Shown in pieces: positions 34,540 through 42,114 of a stretch of 54,459 bases of DNA. Under the pieces are notes generated by a model. It saw nothing but the letters and a program-made list of their open reading frames with translations. It was not told the DNA's origin and ran no database searches. The translations under genes and the position numbers were made by a program. Origin of the DNA: CAZODA01 sp964578485 (GTDB lineage Bacteria; Bacteroidota; Bacteroidia; Bacteroidales; Marinilabiliaceae). The DNA is taken from assembly GCA_964578485.1 (NCBI GenBank), contig CAZODA010000021.1, positions 1 to 54,459 on the forward strand, read 5' to 3'. The stretch's first letter is position 1. Each line of letters opens with the position of its first letter.

Positions 34540-35139
34540 ATGGATTATAATACTACGCGTAAACCGCTTTTGTTGCCTGAGTACGGCAGACATATTCATA
34601 AAATGGTTGAATATGCCATGACAATTGAAGATCGGGAAGAACGCACCCGATGTGCCCATGCAATTATTGGTGTTATGGGCAATCTATTCCCCCATTTGAG
34701 GGATGTTAATGACTTTAAACATAAGTTGTGGGATCATCTCGCAATAATGTCTGATTTTAAACTGGATATCGACTTCCCTTATAAGTTACCTGAAGCAAAT
34801 AGCTTTTCAACTAAGCCTGAAAAAGTCCCCTATAATGATAATGTAATGAGATTTCGTCATTATGGTAGATTAGTTGAGCAAATGATAGCTGAGGCTTCAA
34901 AAATGGAAGAAGGGGAATTAAAGGATCATCTTATAGCCTTAATCGCTAATAATATGCGTAAGTCACTCGTTAACTGGAATAGAGATCACGCTACCGATGA
35001 AAGATTGAGAAATGATATTCACACTTTATCGGGTGGTCGTTTAAATCCATCAATAAAGGTGATAAAAGCACTTGAAGGGCGTGATAGCTATAACCAACAT
35101 AGCCGAAGGAGACATTATCAGCGCAGAAATAGAGAGTAA
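34540..35139 (+). CDS. DUF4290 protein
   Basis: A 199-residue protein of the Bacteroidota-specific DUF4290 family: TRKPLLLPEYGRHIHKMVEY near the start, NLFPHLRDVNDFKHKLWDHL in the middle, and a basic tail (HSRRRHYQRRNRE). No signal peptide or membrane segment. It precedes murA by 21 bases, the arrangement usual for this family, which suggests a role connected to cell wall synthesis, but its function is unknown. Confidence 0.9.
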   Translation: MDYNTTRKPLLLPEYGRHIHKMVEYAMTIEDREERTRCAHAIIGVMGNLFPHLRDVNDFKHKLWDHLAIMSDFKLDIDFPYKLPEANSFSTKPEKVPYNDNVMRFRHYGRLVEQMIAEASKMEEGELKDHLIALIANNMRKSLVNWNRDHATDERLRNDIHTLSGGRLNPSIKVIKALEGRDSYNQHSRRRHYQRRNRE

Positions 35140-35160
35140 GCAGATTAAATTATTTGCCTT

Positions 35161-36465
35161 ATGAGTAGTTTTGAAATTATAGGTCCTTGCAAATTGTCAG
35201 GAGTGATAGAACCGCAAGGAGCGAAAAACGAAGCTTTGCAAGTGATTTGTGCTACTTTGTTAACTTCCGATACCGTAATTATTGATAACATCCCTGACAT
35301 TTTAGATGTAAACAATCTTATTGATTTGCTTGAATTAATGGGTGTTGAAGTTGACAGACATTCACCTAATCGTTGTTCATTTAAGGCTGCAATGGTTGAC
35401 CTTGAATATATGCAAACCAACGATTTTAGGCTTCGTGCATCGGCCCTCAGGGGGTCGATTATGATTATGGGACCTTTATTGGCACGTTTTGGTAAAGCTT
35501 ACTTTCCTAAACCCGGAGGAGATAAAATCGGAAGACGACGCCTTGACACCCACTTTTTAGGCTTTGAAAAGTTAGGAGCTCGTTTCGACTTTAGCCCCGA
35601 TGAGATTTTTTATACTGTACATGCCGATGCATTAAAAGGAACATATATGTTGCTTGATGAAGCATCTGTGACAGGAACTGCCAATATAATTATGGCGGCA
35701 GTATTAACACCGGGAGTTACTACTATTTATAATGCTGCCTGCGAACCATATATTCAGCAACTTTGTAAAATGCTGATCCGAATGGGTGCCTCAATCAGTG
35801 GTATTGGTTCTAATTTGTTGACTATTAAAGGTGTTTCGGATCTTGGTGCTTGCGAACATCTTATTTTTGCCGATATGATAGAGGTTGGAAGCTTTATTGG
35901 AATGGCAGCAATGACAAAAAGTGAAATCACCATAAAAAATGCAGGCACCGAAGAATTAGGAATTATCCCCCTTGCTTTTAAGAGAATGGGTATTCAAATG
36001 GAGATTGAAGGCAATGATATACATATTCCTTCACAAGATTTTTATACTATTGAAACTTTCATTGATGGGTCAATTATGACCATAGCCGATGCTCCGTGGC
36101 CGGGTCTGACTCCTGACCTTTTGAGTGTGCTTTTGGTAGTTGCAACTCAAGCCCGGGGAAGTGTGTTGATACATCAGAAGATGTTCGAAAGTCGTTTGTT
36201 CTTTGTTGACAAACTGATAGATATGGGGGCAAGTATTATTTTGTGTGATCCGCATAGAGCTACAGTTATAGGCCATGGACAAAAAACCCCGCTTTGGGGG
36301 AGAGTAATGTCATCACCCGATATAAGAGCAGGTGTTGCACTTCTTATTGCGGCTATGTCGGCTGAGGGGAAAAGTATAATCCATAATATTGAACAAATCG
36401 ACAGAGGATATCAACATATTGATAAACGCCTTAATCAATTAGGAGCAGCTATTCGTCGCATATAA
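35161..36465 (+). CDS. murA: UDP-N-acetylglucosamine 1-carboxyvinyltransferase (MurA), Asp at the fosfomycin-target position
   Basis: A 434-residue MurA. Lys22 and Asn23 (GAKNEAL) match the substrate-binding pair of E. coli MurA. The catalytic loop reads PKPGGDKIGRRRLDTH, placing Asp121 where E. coli has Cys115. LRASALRGS and EVGSFIGMAA are other family segments. It performs the first committed step of peptidoglycan synthesis, joining phosphoenolpyruvate to UDP-GlcNAc in the cytoplasm. Cys-to-Asp is known in several lineages to keep activity while preventing fosfomycin alkylation. Cotranscribed with the DUF4290 gene. Confidence 0.94.
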   Translation: MSSFEIIGPCKLSGVIEPQGAKNEALQVICATLLTSDTVIIDNIPDILDVNNLIDLLELMGVEVDRHSPNRCSFKAAMVDLEYMQTNDFRLRASALRGSIMIMGPLLARFGKAYFPKPGGDKIGRRRLDTHFLGFEKLGARFDFSPDEIFYTVHADALKGTYMLLDEASVTGTANIIMAAVLTPGVTTIYNAACEPYIQQLCKMLIRMGASISGIGSNLLTIKGVSDLGACEHLIFADMIEVGSFIGMAAMTKSEITIKNAGTEELGIIPLAFKRMGIQMEIEGNDIHIPSQDFYTIETFIDGSIMTIADAPWPGLTPDLLSVLLVVATQARGSVLIHQKMFESRLFFVDKLIDMGASIILCDPHRATVIGHGQKTPLWGRVMSSPDIRAGVALLIAAMSAEGKSIIHNIEQIDRGYQHIDKRLNQLGAAIRRI

Positions 36466-36588
36466 TCGTCCATTCATCCTCGAAAAATACTATTTCGTCA
36501 TTTTTGCATCTTTTTAACAAAAGCTTAAACAGCTGAATATGAGCTAATTAAGCTTTTTGCATTATAATATAATAATTATAATTAACAT

Positions 36589-36610
36589 ATCCAAACAAAC
36601 AAATTTGGAT
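36589..36610. other. Small hairpin before the thioredoxin-fold gene
   Basis: ATCCAAA (36589-36595) and TTTGGAT (36604-36610) form a 7-bp stem with an 8-base loop in the AT-rich gap after murA. There is no U-tract on either strand, so it is more likely a protein-binding site than a terminator, if real. Confidence 0.25.
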
Positions 36611-36749
36611 TATACATGTTTTATGACATAGTTTTGCAGCATAAAATTTATCGGTCAACAAAAACAATTCGTTCGTGTAAAAAAACTGATAGTTAAAAAG
36701 AATTGTTGAAACTTTGTATCGATAATAATATTAACCAAAATAAAACTGT

Positions 36750-37328
36750 ATGCGATTTAGATTATTGATGTTGGTATTAGCCGGAGTTGCTTTTATATCC
36801 TTCATGAATGGTTCTTCGAAGCCATCTGATGGATTAAAAGTTGGCGATAAGGCACCGGTTATTCAGGCTTTCCTGCCTGATGGAACCAAATTTAATTCCG
36901 ACTCACTTCATGGAAAAATGATTTTGATTGATTTTTGGGCTTCTTACGATGCTCCTTCAAGGATAGATAATTTCAGGAAAATTAGTTTGTTTGAGCGTTA
37001 CAAAAACAGCGAGTTTTTTAATAGTGATGGTTTTGTAATTGTAAGTGTGTCTCTTGATCGTTTTAAGGCACCATTTTTTGGAACTATTGAAAGGGATGAA
37101 TTATTCAGTTTTTTTCATATTTGTGATTTTAAAGGGAAAGAGTCAGATTTGGTTCAGGCTTTTGGAATTAGTGATGTGATGGTCAATTATTTGGTTGACG
37201 GTGATGGACGTATTTTAGAGGTGAGTGATGATCTTGACAAAATAGAATCTGTGCTTCAGCGTCTTGAGTCATTGGATCAGACGCGTTTTGCACATCACAG
37301 ACGTCAATTAAACCTTAATGGATTATAA
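36750..37328 (+). CDS. Exported thioredoxin-fold (TlpA/AhpC-TSA-like) protein without the CXXC motif
   Basis: A 192-residue protein with an N-terminal hydrophobic segment (LLMLVLAGVAFISFMNG) that is a signal peptide or anchor. Thioredoxin-fold marks follow: GLKVGDKAPVIQAFLPDG, MILIDFWASYDAPSRID, FVIVSVSLD, and NYLVDGDGRILEVSDD. The position of the redox motif (WASWCAPC in TlpA) reads WASYDAPS, so both cysteines are missing and thiol-disulfide exchange is not expected. It may bind a partner or peptide with the fold alone. It stands alone and is followed by a terminator. Confidence 0.8.
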   Translation: MRFRLLMLVLAGVAFISFMNGSSKPSDGLKVGDKAPVIQAFLPDGTKFNSDSLHGKMILIDFWASYDAPSRIDNFRKISLFERYKNSEFFNSDGFVIVSVSLDRFKAPFFGTIERDELFSFFHICDFKGKESDLVQAFGISDVMVNYLVDGDGRILEVSDDLDKIESVLQRLESLDQTRFAHHRRQLNLNGL

Positions 37329-37394
37329 TCACATGGATTGTTGTAATATTTCTTTTTAAAAATAGGCCATAGAGCAAGTATATATATGACCATT

Positions 37395-37432
37395 AACAGG
37401 GGAAGGAGCGAATCTTCTTTCCCTGTTTTTTT
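37395..37432 (+). terminator. Intrinsic terminator after the thioredoxin-fold gene
   Basis: A 14-bp stem (37395-37408 with 37414-37427, two G-U pairs) with a 5-base loop. AACAGGGGAAG opens it and TTTCCCTGTT closes it, followed by a run of T. Confidence 0.82.
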
Positions 37433-37525
37433 TATTAAATTTGCCATTATAACAGTTCCTTTTATAAAGTTCACATCAATTCATGTCAATTTGTCCTTAG
37501 ACTGCCAATTGGCAAAGTTATTGAG

Positions 37526-37533
37526 TATGTTTG
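37526..37533 (+). promoter_or_regulatory. Candidate -7 box of the grpE-dnaJ transcript
   Basis: TATGTTTG is an exact TAnnTTTG match 37 bases before the grpE ATG. No CIRCE inverted repeat and no clear TTG at 19-21 bases were seen. Confidence 0.45.
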
Positions 37534-37570
37534 TGCCGGATTAATATGTTTAATAAAAATAGCAACAGAT

Positions 37571-38173
37571 ATGGCTAAGAATAATCCTGGGAAAAAGAAG
37601 GATCCTGTAGCTTCCAAAGAGAAAAGCGCTCACAATGCTTCAAAGGAAGTAGATGAAAAATTGTTAAAGTCGTCTCCTGAAGAAGAATCTGAAGATATTC
37701 AGGAGGAGGAGCTTACTGAAGAAGAGAAGATTGAGCAACTTGAGAAGGAACTTGGCACTTTGAGTGATAAATATATTCGTTTAATTGCCGAATATGATAA
37801 TTATCGGAAGCGTACTTTAAGAGAAAAGATAGAGCTTTCTCGTCAGGCCGGTGAAAAGATATTTGTTGATATATTGCCTGTCATTGATGATTTTGAACGG
37901 GCATTGCAACATTTGGAGGGGGCTGAGGATTTAAACTCTGTAAAAGAAGGTATAGAAATAATTTACAATAAATTTATTGCATATTTATCGCGTCAGGGTG
38001 TTAAGGAGATCGAAACTTTCGAGCAAGCTTTTGATGCGGAATTACATGAAGCGGTTACAAAAATTGCTGCTCCAAATGAAAAGCTAAAGGGCAAGATTGT
38101 GGATTGCGTGGAAAAGGGATATAAGTTAGATGACAAAGTTATTCGTTATCCCAAAGTTGTTGTAGGAGAATAA
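37571..38173 (+). CDS. grpE: Nucleotide exchange factor GrpE
   Basis: A 200-residue GrpE. A charged, Lys/Glu-rich N-terminal stretch (1-60) leads into the long dimer helix (LEKELGTLSDKYIRLIAEYDNYRKRTLREK) and then the beta domain (VKEIETFEQAFDAELHEAV ... KGYKLDDKVIRYPKVVVGE). It releases ADP from DnaK. It is encoded 18 bases before dnaJ; dnaK and hrcA are not in the window. Confidence 0.95.
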   Translation: MAKNNPGKKKDPVASKEKSAHNASKEVDEKLLKSSPEEESEDIQEEELTEEEKIEQLEKELGTLSDKYIRLIAEYDNYRKRTLREKIELSRQAGEKIFVDILPVIDDFERALQHLEGAEDLNSVKEGIEIIYNKFIAYLSRQGVKEIETFEQAFDAELHEAVTKIAAPNEKLKGKIVDCVEKGYKLDDKVIRYPKVVVGE

Positions 38174-38191
38174 TAAAAAAACACAGCTATC

Positions 38192-39337
38192 ATGTCGAAA
38201 AGGGATTATTATGAAATATTGGAAGTAGGCAAGAATGCTTCCGCTGAAGAAATAAAAAAAGCTTACCGAAAAAAGGCACTTCAATATCACCCGGATAAAA
38301 ATCCTGGTGATAAGTCGGCAGAGGAAAAGTTTAAAGAGGCTGCTGAAGCTTATGAAGTGTTGAGTAACAGTGAGAAAAGACAAAGGTATGATCAATTTGG
38401 GCATGCCGGTGTTGGTAGTGCCGCAGGTGGTTTTGGTGGTGGCATGACAGTTGAGGATATTTTCTCTCATTTTGGAGATATTTTTGGTGGTGGTTTTGGT
38501 GGCTTCGGTGGTTTCAGTGGCTTTGGGTCTTCCAGGTCGCAACAGCGTGTAAATAAGGGTTCCAATTTAAGGATTAAGGTAAAGTTATCCCTTAAGGAGA
38601 TATCCAAAGGAGTTGAAAAAAGAATTAAAGTAAAGAAATATGTCAGTTGTCAGCATTGTAATGGTACAGGTGCTGATAAGGGAACTGCTTATAGTGAATG
38701 TCATACCTGTAAGGGTTCCGGTCAGGTAACTCGTGTTTCAAATACTATATTAGGTCAGATGCAAACCAGAACAAGTTGTCCTACTTGTTATGGTGAAGGT
38801 CGCATTATCACAAAGAAATGTTCTCATTGTAACGGTGAAGGTTTGCTGCGTCAGGATGAGGTGGTTACCATTAATATTCCTGCCGGAGTAATGGAGGGTA
38901 TGCAGCTTTCAGTATCGGGCAAAGGAAATGCAGCCAGACGTGGTGGCATTAATGGTGATTTAATAGTTTTGATACAGGAAGAAAAACATCCCACTCTCAT
39001 ACGTGATGGCAACGATTTAATTTATCATTTGACTTTATCTATTCCTGATGCTACTCTTGGTGCTCCTGTTGAAATTCCGACAGTAGATGGTAAGGTTAAG
39101 GTAAAAATTGAACCAGGTACTCAGCCCGGTAAGATATTAAGATTAAAAGGTAAAGGTTTGCCCGAAGTTAACAGTTACCATAGGGGTGATTTATTGGTAA
39201 GGATTAATGTATATATTCCCAAAGAAATTTCCAGAGAGGATGCGCGTATATTTGAGAAATTAAAAGAGTCTGATTTTTTTGTTCCCAAGGAAGGCACTGA
39301 GAACAACTTTTTTAGTCGGATGAAGAATATTTTTTAA
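38192..39337 (+). CDS. dnaJ: Molecular chaperone DnaJ
   Basis: A 381-residue type I DnaJ. J domain (1-70) with YHPDKNPGD, which stimulates DnaK ATPase; Gly/Phe-rich linker (about 72-115); four zinc-binding CXXCXGXG repeats (CQHCNGTG, CHTCKGSG, CPTCYGEG, CSHCNGEG); then the two substrate-binding beta domains with VEIPTVDGKVKVKIEPGTQPG. Full-length and intact. Confidence 0.96.
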   Translation: MSKRDYYEILEVGKNASAEEIKKAYRKKALQYHPDKNPGDKSAEEKFKEAAEAYEVLSNSEKRQRYDQFGHAGVGSAAGGFGGGMTVEDIFSHFGDIFGGGFGGFGGFSGFGSSRSQQRVNKGSNLRIKVKLSLKEISKGVEKRIKVKKYVSCQHCNGTGADKGTAYSECHTCKGSGQVTRVSNTILGQMQTRTSCPTCYGEGRIITKKCSHCNGEGLLRQDEVVTINIPAGVMEGMQLSVSGKGNAARRGGINGDLIVLIQEEKHPTLIRDGNDLIYHLTLSIPDATLGAPVEIPTVDGKVKVKIEPGTQPGKILRLKGKGLPEVNSYHRGDLLVRINVYIPKEISREDARIFEKLKESDFFVPKEGTENNFFSRMKNIF

Positions 39338-39350
39338 TGATATAGGCATT

Positions 39351-40277
39351 ATGAATATTCAACAACTTGAATATGTGGTAGCGCTTGATGAACACAGGCA
39401 TTTTGTTAGTGCGGCAGAAAGCTGCAATGTAACGCAGCCAACTCTTACCATGCAATTAAAAAAATTGGAAGAGGAATTGGGGATTCTTATTTTTGATAGA
39501 ACGAAAAAGCCAATAAAACCTACTCCGGTAGGTGAAGAGTTTATATCAAGGGCAAGAAGTATCCTCAGAGATTTAGCAGAATTGAAGCGTTCTGTTACTT
39601 CAGAAAGATCCTTAATAGAGGGTGAATTTCGTTTGGCAATTATTCCTACACTTGCACCTCATTTATTACCTTTGTTTTTAGGGTATTTTACTGAAAATAA
39701 TCCCGGCACAACCCTGCGTATTACAGAGCTTGAATCGGAATTGATCATAAAAGCTTTACATAGCAATCGTATCGATATGGCCATTATGGCTACTCCCACT
39801 GAGGAGTCAGATTTGTCGGAAACACTTCTTTTCTATGAACCTTTTATCTTTTATGCACCATTATCACATCTTCTTCTGAAAGAAAAGAAAATTTCTTCTG
39901 AATTATTGGATGCTTCCGATTTATTACTTTTATCAGAAGGGCATTGTTTCAGGAGTCAGGCTCTTAGCGTTTGTGACAGGAAAACAAAGGATAATAATCC
40001 GGGTTTTCATTATAACAGTGGCTCTATTGAAACTCTCAAATCACTAGTTAAAAAAGGTTTTGGTTACACGCTGATTCCCGAACTTTCTGTTGATAAAAAA
40101 GATGCTGCAAATGTTAGGCGATTTTACCGGCCGGAGCCTGTGCGTGAAATTAGTGTTGTTACTCATATAAGTTTTAGCCGTACCCTTATAGTTGAAAAAG
40201 TAAAAGAAGCTGTGAGGGCAACTTTACCACAACATATTGTTACTCCCAAAGAGCATGTAATGATTAAGTGGCGATAA
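39351..40277 (+). CDS. oxyR: Hydrogen peroxide sensor and regulator OxyR (LysR family)
   Basis: A 308-residue LysR-type regulator. The HTH lies at about 4-62 (FVSAAESCNVTQPTLTMQLKKLE) and the sensor domain at about 90-295. Cys199 in SEGHC and Cys208 in LSVC reproduce both the spacing and the numbering of the redox pair of E. coli OxyR, which forms a disulfide on contact with H2O2. It would control catalase and peroxiredoxin genes, none of which is next to it. It follows dnaJ by 13 bases, so it may share the chaperone transcript. Confidence 0.9.
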   Translation: MNIQQLEYVVALDEHRHFVSAAESCNVTQPTLTMQLKKLEEELGILIFDRTKKPIKPTPVGEEFISRARSILRDLAELKRSVTSERSLIEGEFRLAIIPTLAPHLLPLFLGYFTENNPGTTLRITELESELIIKALHSNRIDMAIMATPTEESDLSETLLFYEPFIFYAPLSHLLLKEKKISSELLDASDLLLLSEGHCFRSQALSVCDRKTKDNNPGFHYNSGSIETLKSLVKKGFGYTLIPELSVDKKDAANVRRFYRPEPVREISVVTHISFSRTLIVEKVKEAVRATLPQHIVTPKEHVMIKWR

Positions 40278-40289
40278 ATTAGCTGCTTA

Positions 40290-40401
40290 TTCAGTTAAGG
40301 TGAAATTATATTAAGAATTTTTCAGTTTATATCTTATTAGTGAGATAAAAAATATTCGAAAGACAATCTACTGAATAATAAGACTTTTACCCTTAACTGA
40401 A
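40290..40401. repeat. Long-range inverted repeat upstream of the trp promoter
   Basis: TTCAGTTAAGG (40290-40300) and its exact complement CCTTAACTGAA (40391-40401) lie 90 bases apart between oxyR and the candidate trp promoter, and the similarity extends a few bases into the flanks. They could be two operator half-sites or the base of a large hairpin. Function unknown. Confidence 0.4.
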
Positions 40402-40403
40402 AG

Positions 40404-40436
40404 TTGTGTTCAAAAAAATAATAAAGAAATTATTTG
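40404..40436 (+). promoter_or_regulatory. Possible trp operon promoter
   Basis: TTG at 40404-40406, 22 bases, then ATTATTTG at 40429-40436, which keeps the TTTG half but mismatches the TA of the -7 consensus. Start of transcription would be near 40443, about 45 bases before the leader peptide. It is the best candidate I see, not a strong one. Confidence 0.4.
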
Positions 40437-40487
40437 CATTTAAAAAATACATTACTTAAAATTGCATCTTCAAAAGCAAATAAAAAT

Positions 40488-40568
40488 ATGAATTTAAGTT
40501 TTCGCAATAATAATTGGTGGTGGCAATTTTCATCCTTCATTCCGGGAGATGAAACAATGCCCTTGTGA
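40488..40568 (+). CDS. trpL: trp operon leader peptide with three tandem Trp codons
   Basis: The ATG at 40488 opens a 26-codon frame (MNLSFRNNN, then Trp-Trp-Trp at codons 10-12, QFSSFIPGDE, TMPL) ending in TGA at 40566-40568. Three consecutive TGG codons at 40515-40523 in a peptide of 26 residues, directly upstream of an attenuator and trpE, is the classical leader peptide arrangement. The peptide itself needs no function. Ribosome stalling at the Trp codons when charged tRNA-Trp is short would change the fold of the RNA that follows. It starts before, and stops inside, the structured region, as required for such a switch. Confidence 0.9.
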   Translation: MNLSFRNNNWWWQFSSFIPGDETMPL

Positions 40569-40639
40569 TCATTTGCGAAAGAACAAATGATATAAGTAAA
40601 AAAGGCTTGCCAAAATCTCGGCAAGCCTTTTTTGTTTTT
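40515..40639 (+). promoter_or_regulatory. Ribosome-mediated trp attenuator
   Basis: Three mutually exclusive structures can be drawn by hand. Hairpin 1:2 pairs the third Trp codon region (40522-40534, GGCA-T-TTTCATC) with 40548-40561 (GATGAAA-A-TGCC): 12 pairs. The antiterminator 2:3 pairs 40542-40564 with 40602-40621: CC/GG, GAGAT/ATCTC, CAA/TTG, GCC/GGC and TT/AA, about 15 pairs with bulges and one internal loop. Terminator 3:4 pairs 40598-40611 with 40620-40633. A ribosome held at 40515-40523 masks strand 1 and frees strand 2, favouring read-through. A ribosome reaching the TGA at 40566 covers strand 2, favouring termination. Confidence 0.85.
40598..40639 (+). terminator. Attenuator terminator before trpE
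   Basis: AAAGGCTTGCC (40601-40611) pairs perfectly with GGCAAGCCTTT (40620-40630), extended by three A-T pairs on the outside, giving 14 bp around an 8-base loop (AAAATCTC). A T-rich tract runs to 40639. It lies 29 bases before trpE with no gene upstream other than the leader peptide. Confidence 0.92.
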
Positions 40640-40668
40640 ATGAACTATGTTTTTTTATAAAAATAATT

Positions 40669-42084
40669 ATGGGAAAATTTAAAATGAAAGTTAGTTGTAA
40701 CAGAATTCCGCCATATATTGGTGATATTGTTACTCCTGTAAGCATTTACCTTGCATTAAGGGATTTATATCCTAACACGATTCTGCTTGAAAGCTCCGAT
40801 TATCACAGCAATACAAATTCTTTGTCTTTTATTTGTTTTGATCCGATTGCAGATTTTTTGGTTAAAAGCAAGGGTGTAAACATAAAATATCCTGATGGGG
40901 AAGAGGAATTTATAAAACTACCTGCAGACAAGCCCTTAACGAGTATCCTTCATGAGTTTATGAACAGTATTGAGGCAGACGATTCTGCTTGTCCAATTCG
41001 TGCTTCAGGCTTATATGGATATACAAGTTATGATGCGCTTCGTTTTTTTGAAGATATAAAACTAAATATTAAAGAAGATGCCGGCTATGTAATACCCGAT
41101 ATGCGCTATCATTTATATCGTTCGGTTATAGCTTTCAATCATTTCACTAATCAGCTTTATTTGCTGGAGCACCTTTTCAACGGTGACCGTAGTTGTTTTG
41201 ATAATTTACTGAATATTTTAAAAAATCGTACCGTTCCTTCATTTCGCTTTTTGGCTGACGGTAAAGAATATTCTCCTTTGCAGGATGATGAATATAAGGC
41301 TATGATAAATAAGGGAAAGGAACATTGCCATAGAGGTGATGTTTCTCAGATAGTATTGTCACGTCAGTTCTCTCAATCTTTTAAGGGTGATGAATTTAAT
41401 GTTTATAGAGCTTTGCGTAATATAAATCCTTCTCCTTATTTATTCTTTTTTGATTATGGTAGCTATAAATTATTCGGTTCTTCTCCTGAAAGTCAATTAA
41501 TAGTTGATAAAGGTATTGCCACATTAAATCCTATTGCCGGCACATTTAAGCGAACGGGAGATGATATTAAGGATATGAAGCTGGCAGAGGAATTATCAAA
41601 CGACAAAAAAGAAAATTTAGAACATGTAATGTTGGTTGATTTGGCGAAGGAAGATTTGGGCAGAAATTGTATAAATGTAGCAGTAAAAGCCTATAAAGAG
41701 GTGCAATATTATAGTCATGTATTACATCTTGTATCTTCTGTCAGCGGACAACTTAAGGCCGGTTCTTCGGTAGCACGTGTAATGGCTGACACCTTCCCTG
41801 CCGGTACTCTTTCGGGTGCTCCAAAAGTAAAAGCTATGGAATTAATAAATAAATATGAGCCTCATCAGCGAGGATTTTATGGTGGATGTATTGGAAAACT
41901 TGGACTTGACGGAAGTTTTAATCAGGCTATTGCAATTCGCTCTTTTTTGAGTAAAAATAATACTTTGTATTATCAGGCCGGTGCCGGCGTTGTTGCAGAG
42001 TCAAGTGATGAGGGTGAATTAAATGAGGTGAGAAATAAATTGGGGGCTTTAAAATATGCCATTTCTCTTGCAGAAGAGTTTTAA
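40669..42084 (+). CDS. trpE: Anthranilate synthase component I (TrpE)
   Basis: A 471-residue chorismate-utilising enzyme. LLES at residues 39-42 is the Trp feedback-binding motif that separates TrpE from PabB. The catalytic domain has VSQIVLSRQFSQSF, SPSPYLFFFDYG, GSSPESQLI, PIAGTFKRTGDD, DLGRNCINV, and DTFPAGTLSGAPKVKAME. It converts chorismate plus ammonia to anthranilate. In nearly all bacteria the ammonia comes from the TrpG glutaminase, but no trpG follows: trpD begins 30 bases later. The enzyme must use a glutaminase encoded elsewhere, such as PabA, or free ammonia. Controlled by the attenuator directly upstream. Confidence 0.95.
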   Translation: MGKFKMKVSCNRIPPYIGDIVTPVSIYLALRDLYPNTILLESSDYHSNTNSLSFICFDPIADFLVKSKGVNIKYPDGEEEFIKLPADKPLTSILHEFMNSIEADDSACPIRASGLYGYTSYDALRFFEDIKLNIKEDAGYVIPDMRYHLYRSVIAFNHFTNQLYLLEHLFNGDRSCFDNLLNILKNRTVPSFRFLADGKEYSPLQDDEYKAMINKGKEHCHRGDVSQIVLSRQFSQSFKGDEFNVYRALRNINPSPYLFFFDYGSYKLFGSSPESQLIVDKGIATLNPIAGTFKRTGDDIKDMKLAEELSNDKKENLEHVMLVDLAKEDLGRNCINVAVKAYKEVQYYSHVLHLVSSVSGQLKAGSSVARVMADTFPAGTLSGAPKVKAMELINKYEPHQRGFYGGCIGKLGLDGSFNQAIAIRSFLSKNNTLYYQAGAGVVAESSDEGELNEVRNKLGALKYAISLAEEF

Positions 42085-42114
42085 GATGGAATGTTTTATT
42101 GGGAACATTAATTT

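Noticed and set aside
38400..38530. Repetitive GGTGGT/TTTGGT tract
   Set aside because: It encodes the normal Gly/Phe-rich linker of DnaJ; not a satellite repeat.
38126..38542. Open frame on the minus strand across dnaJ
   Set aside because: Antisense shadow of the conserved dnaJ frame, with no plausible protein features.
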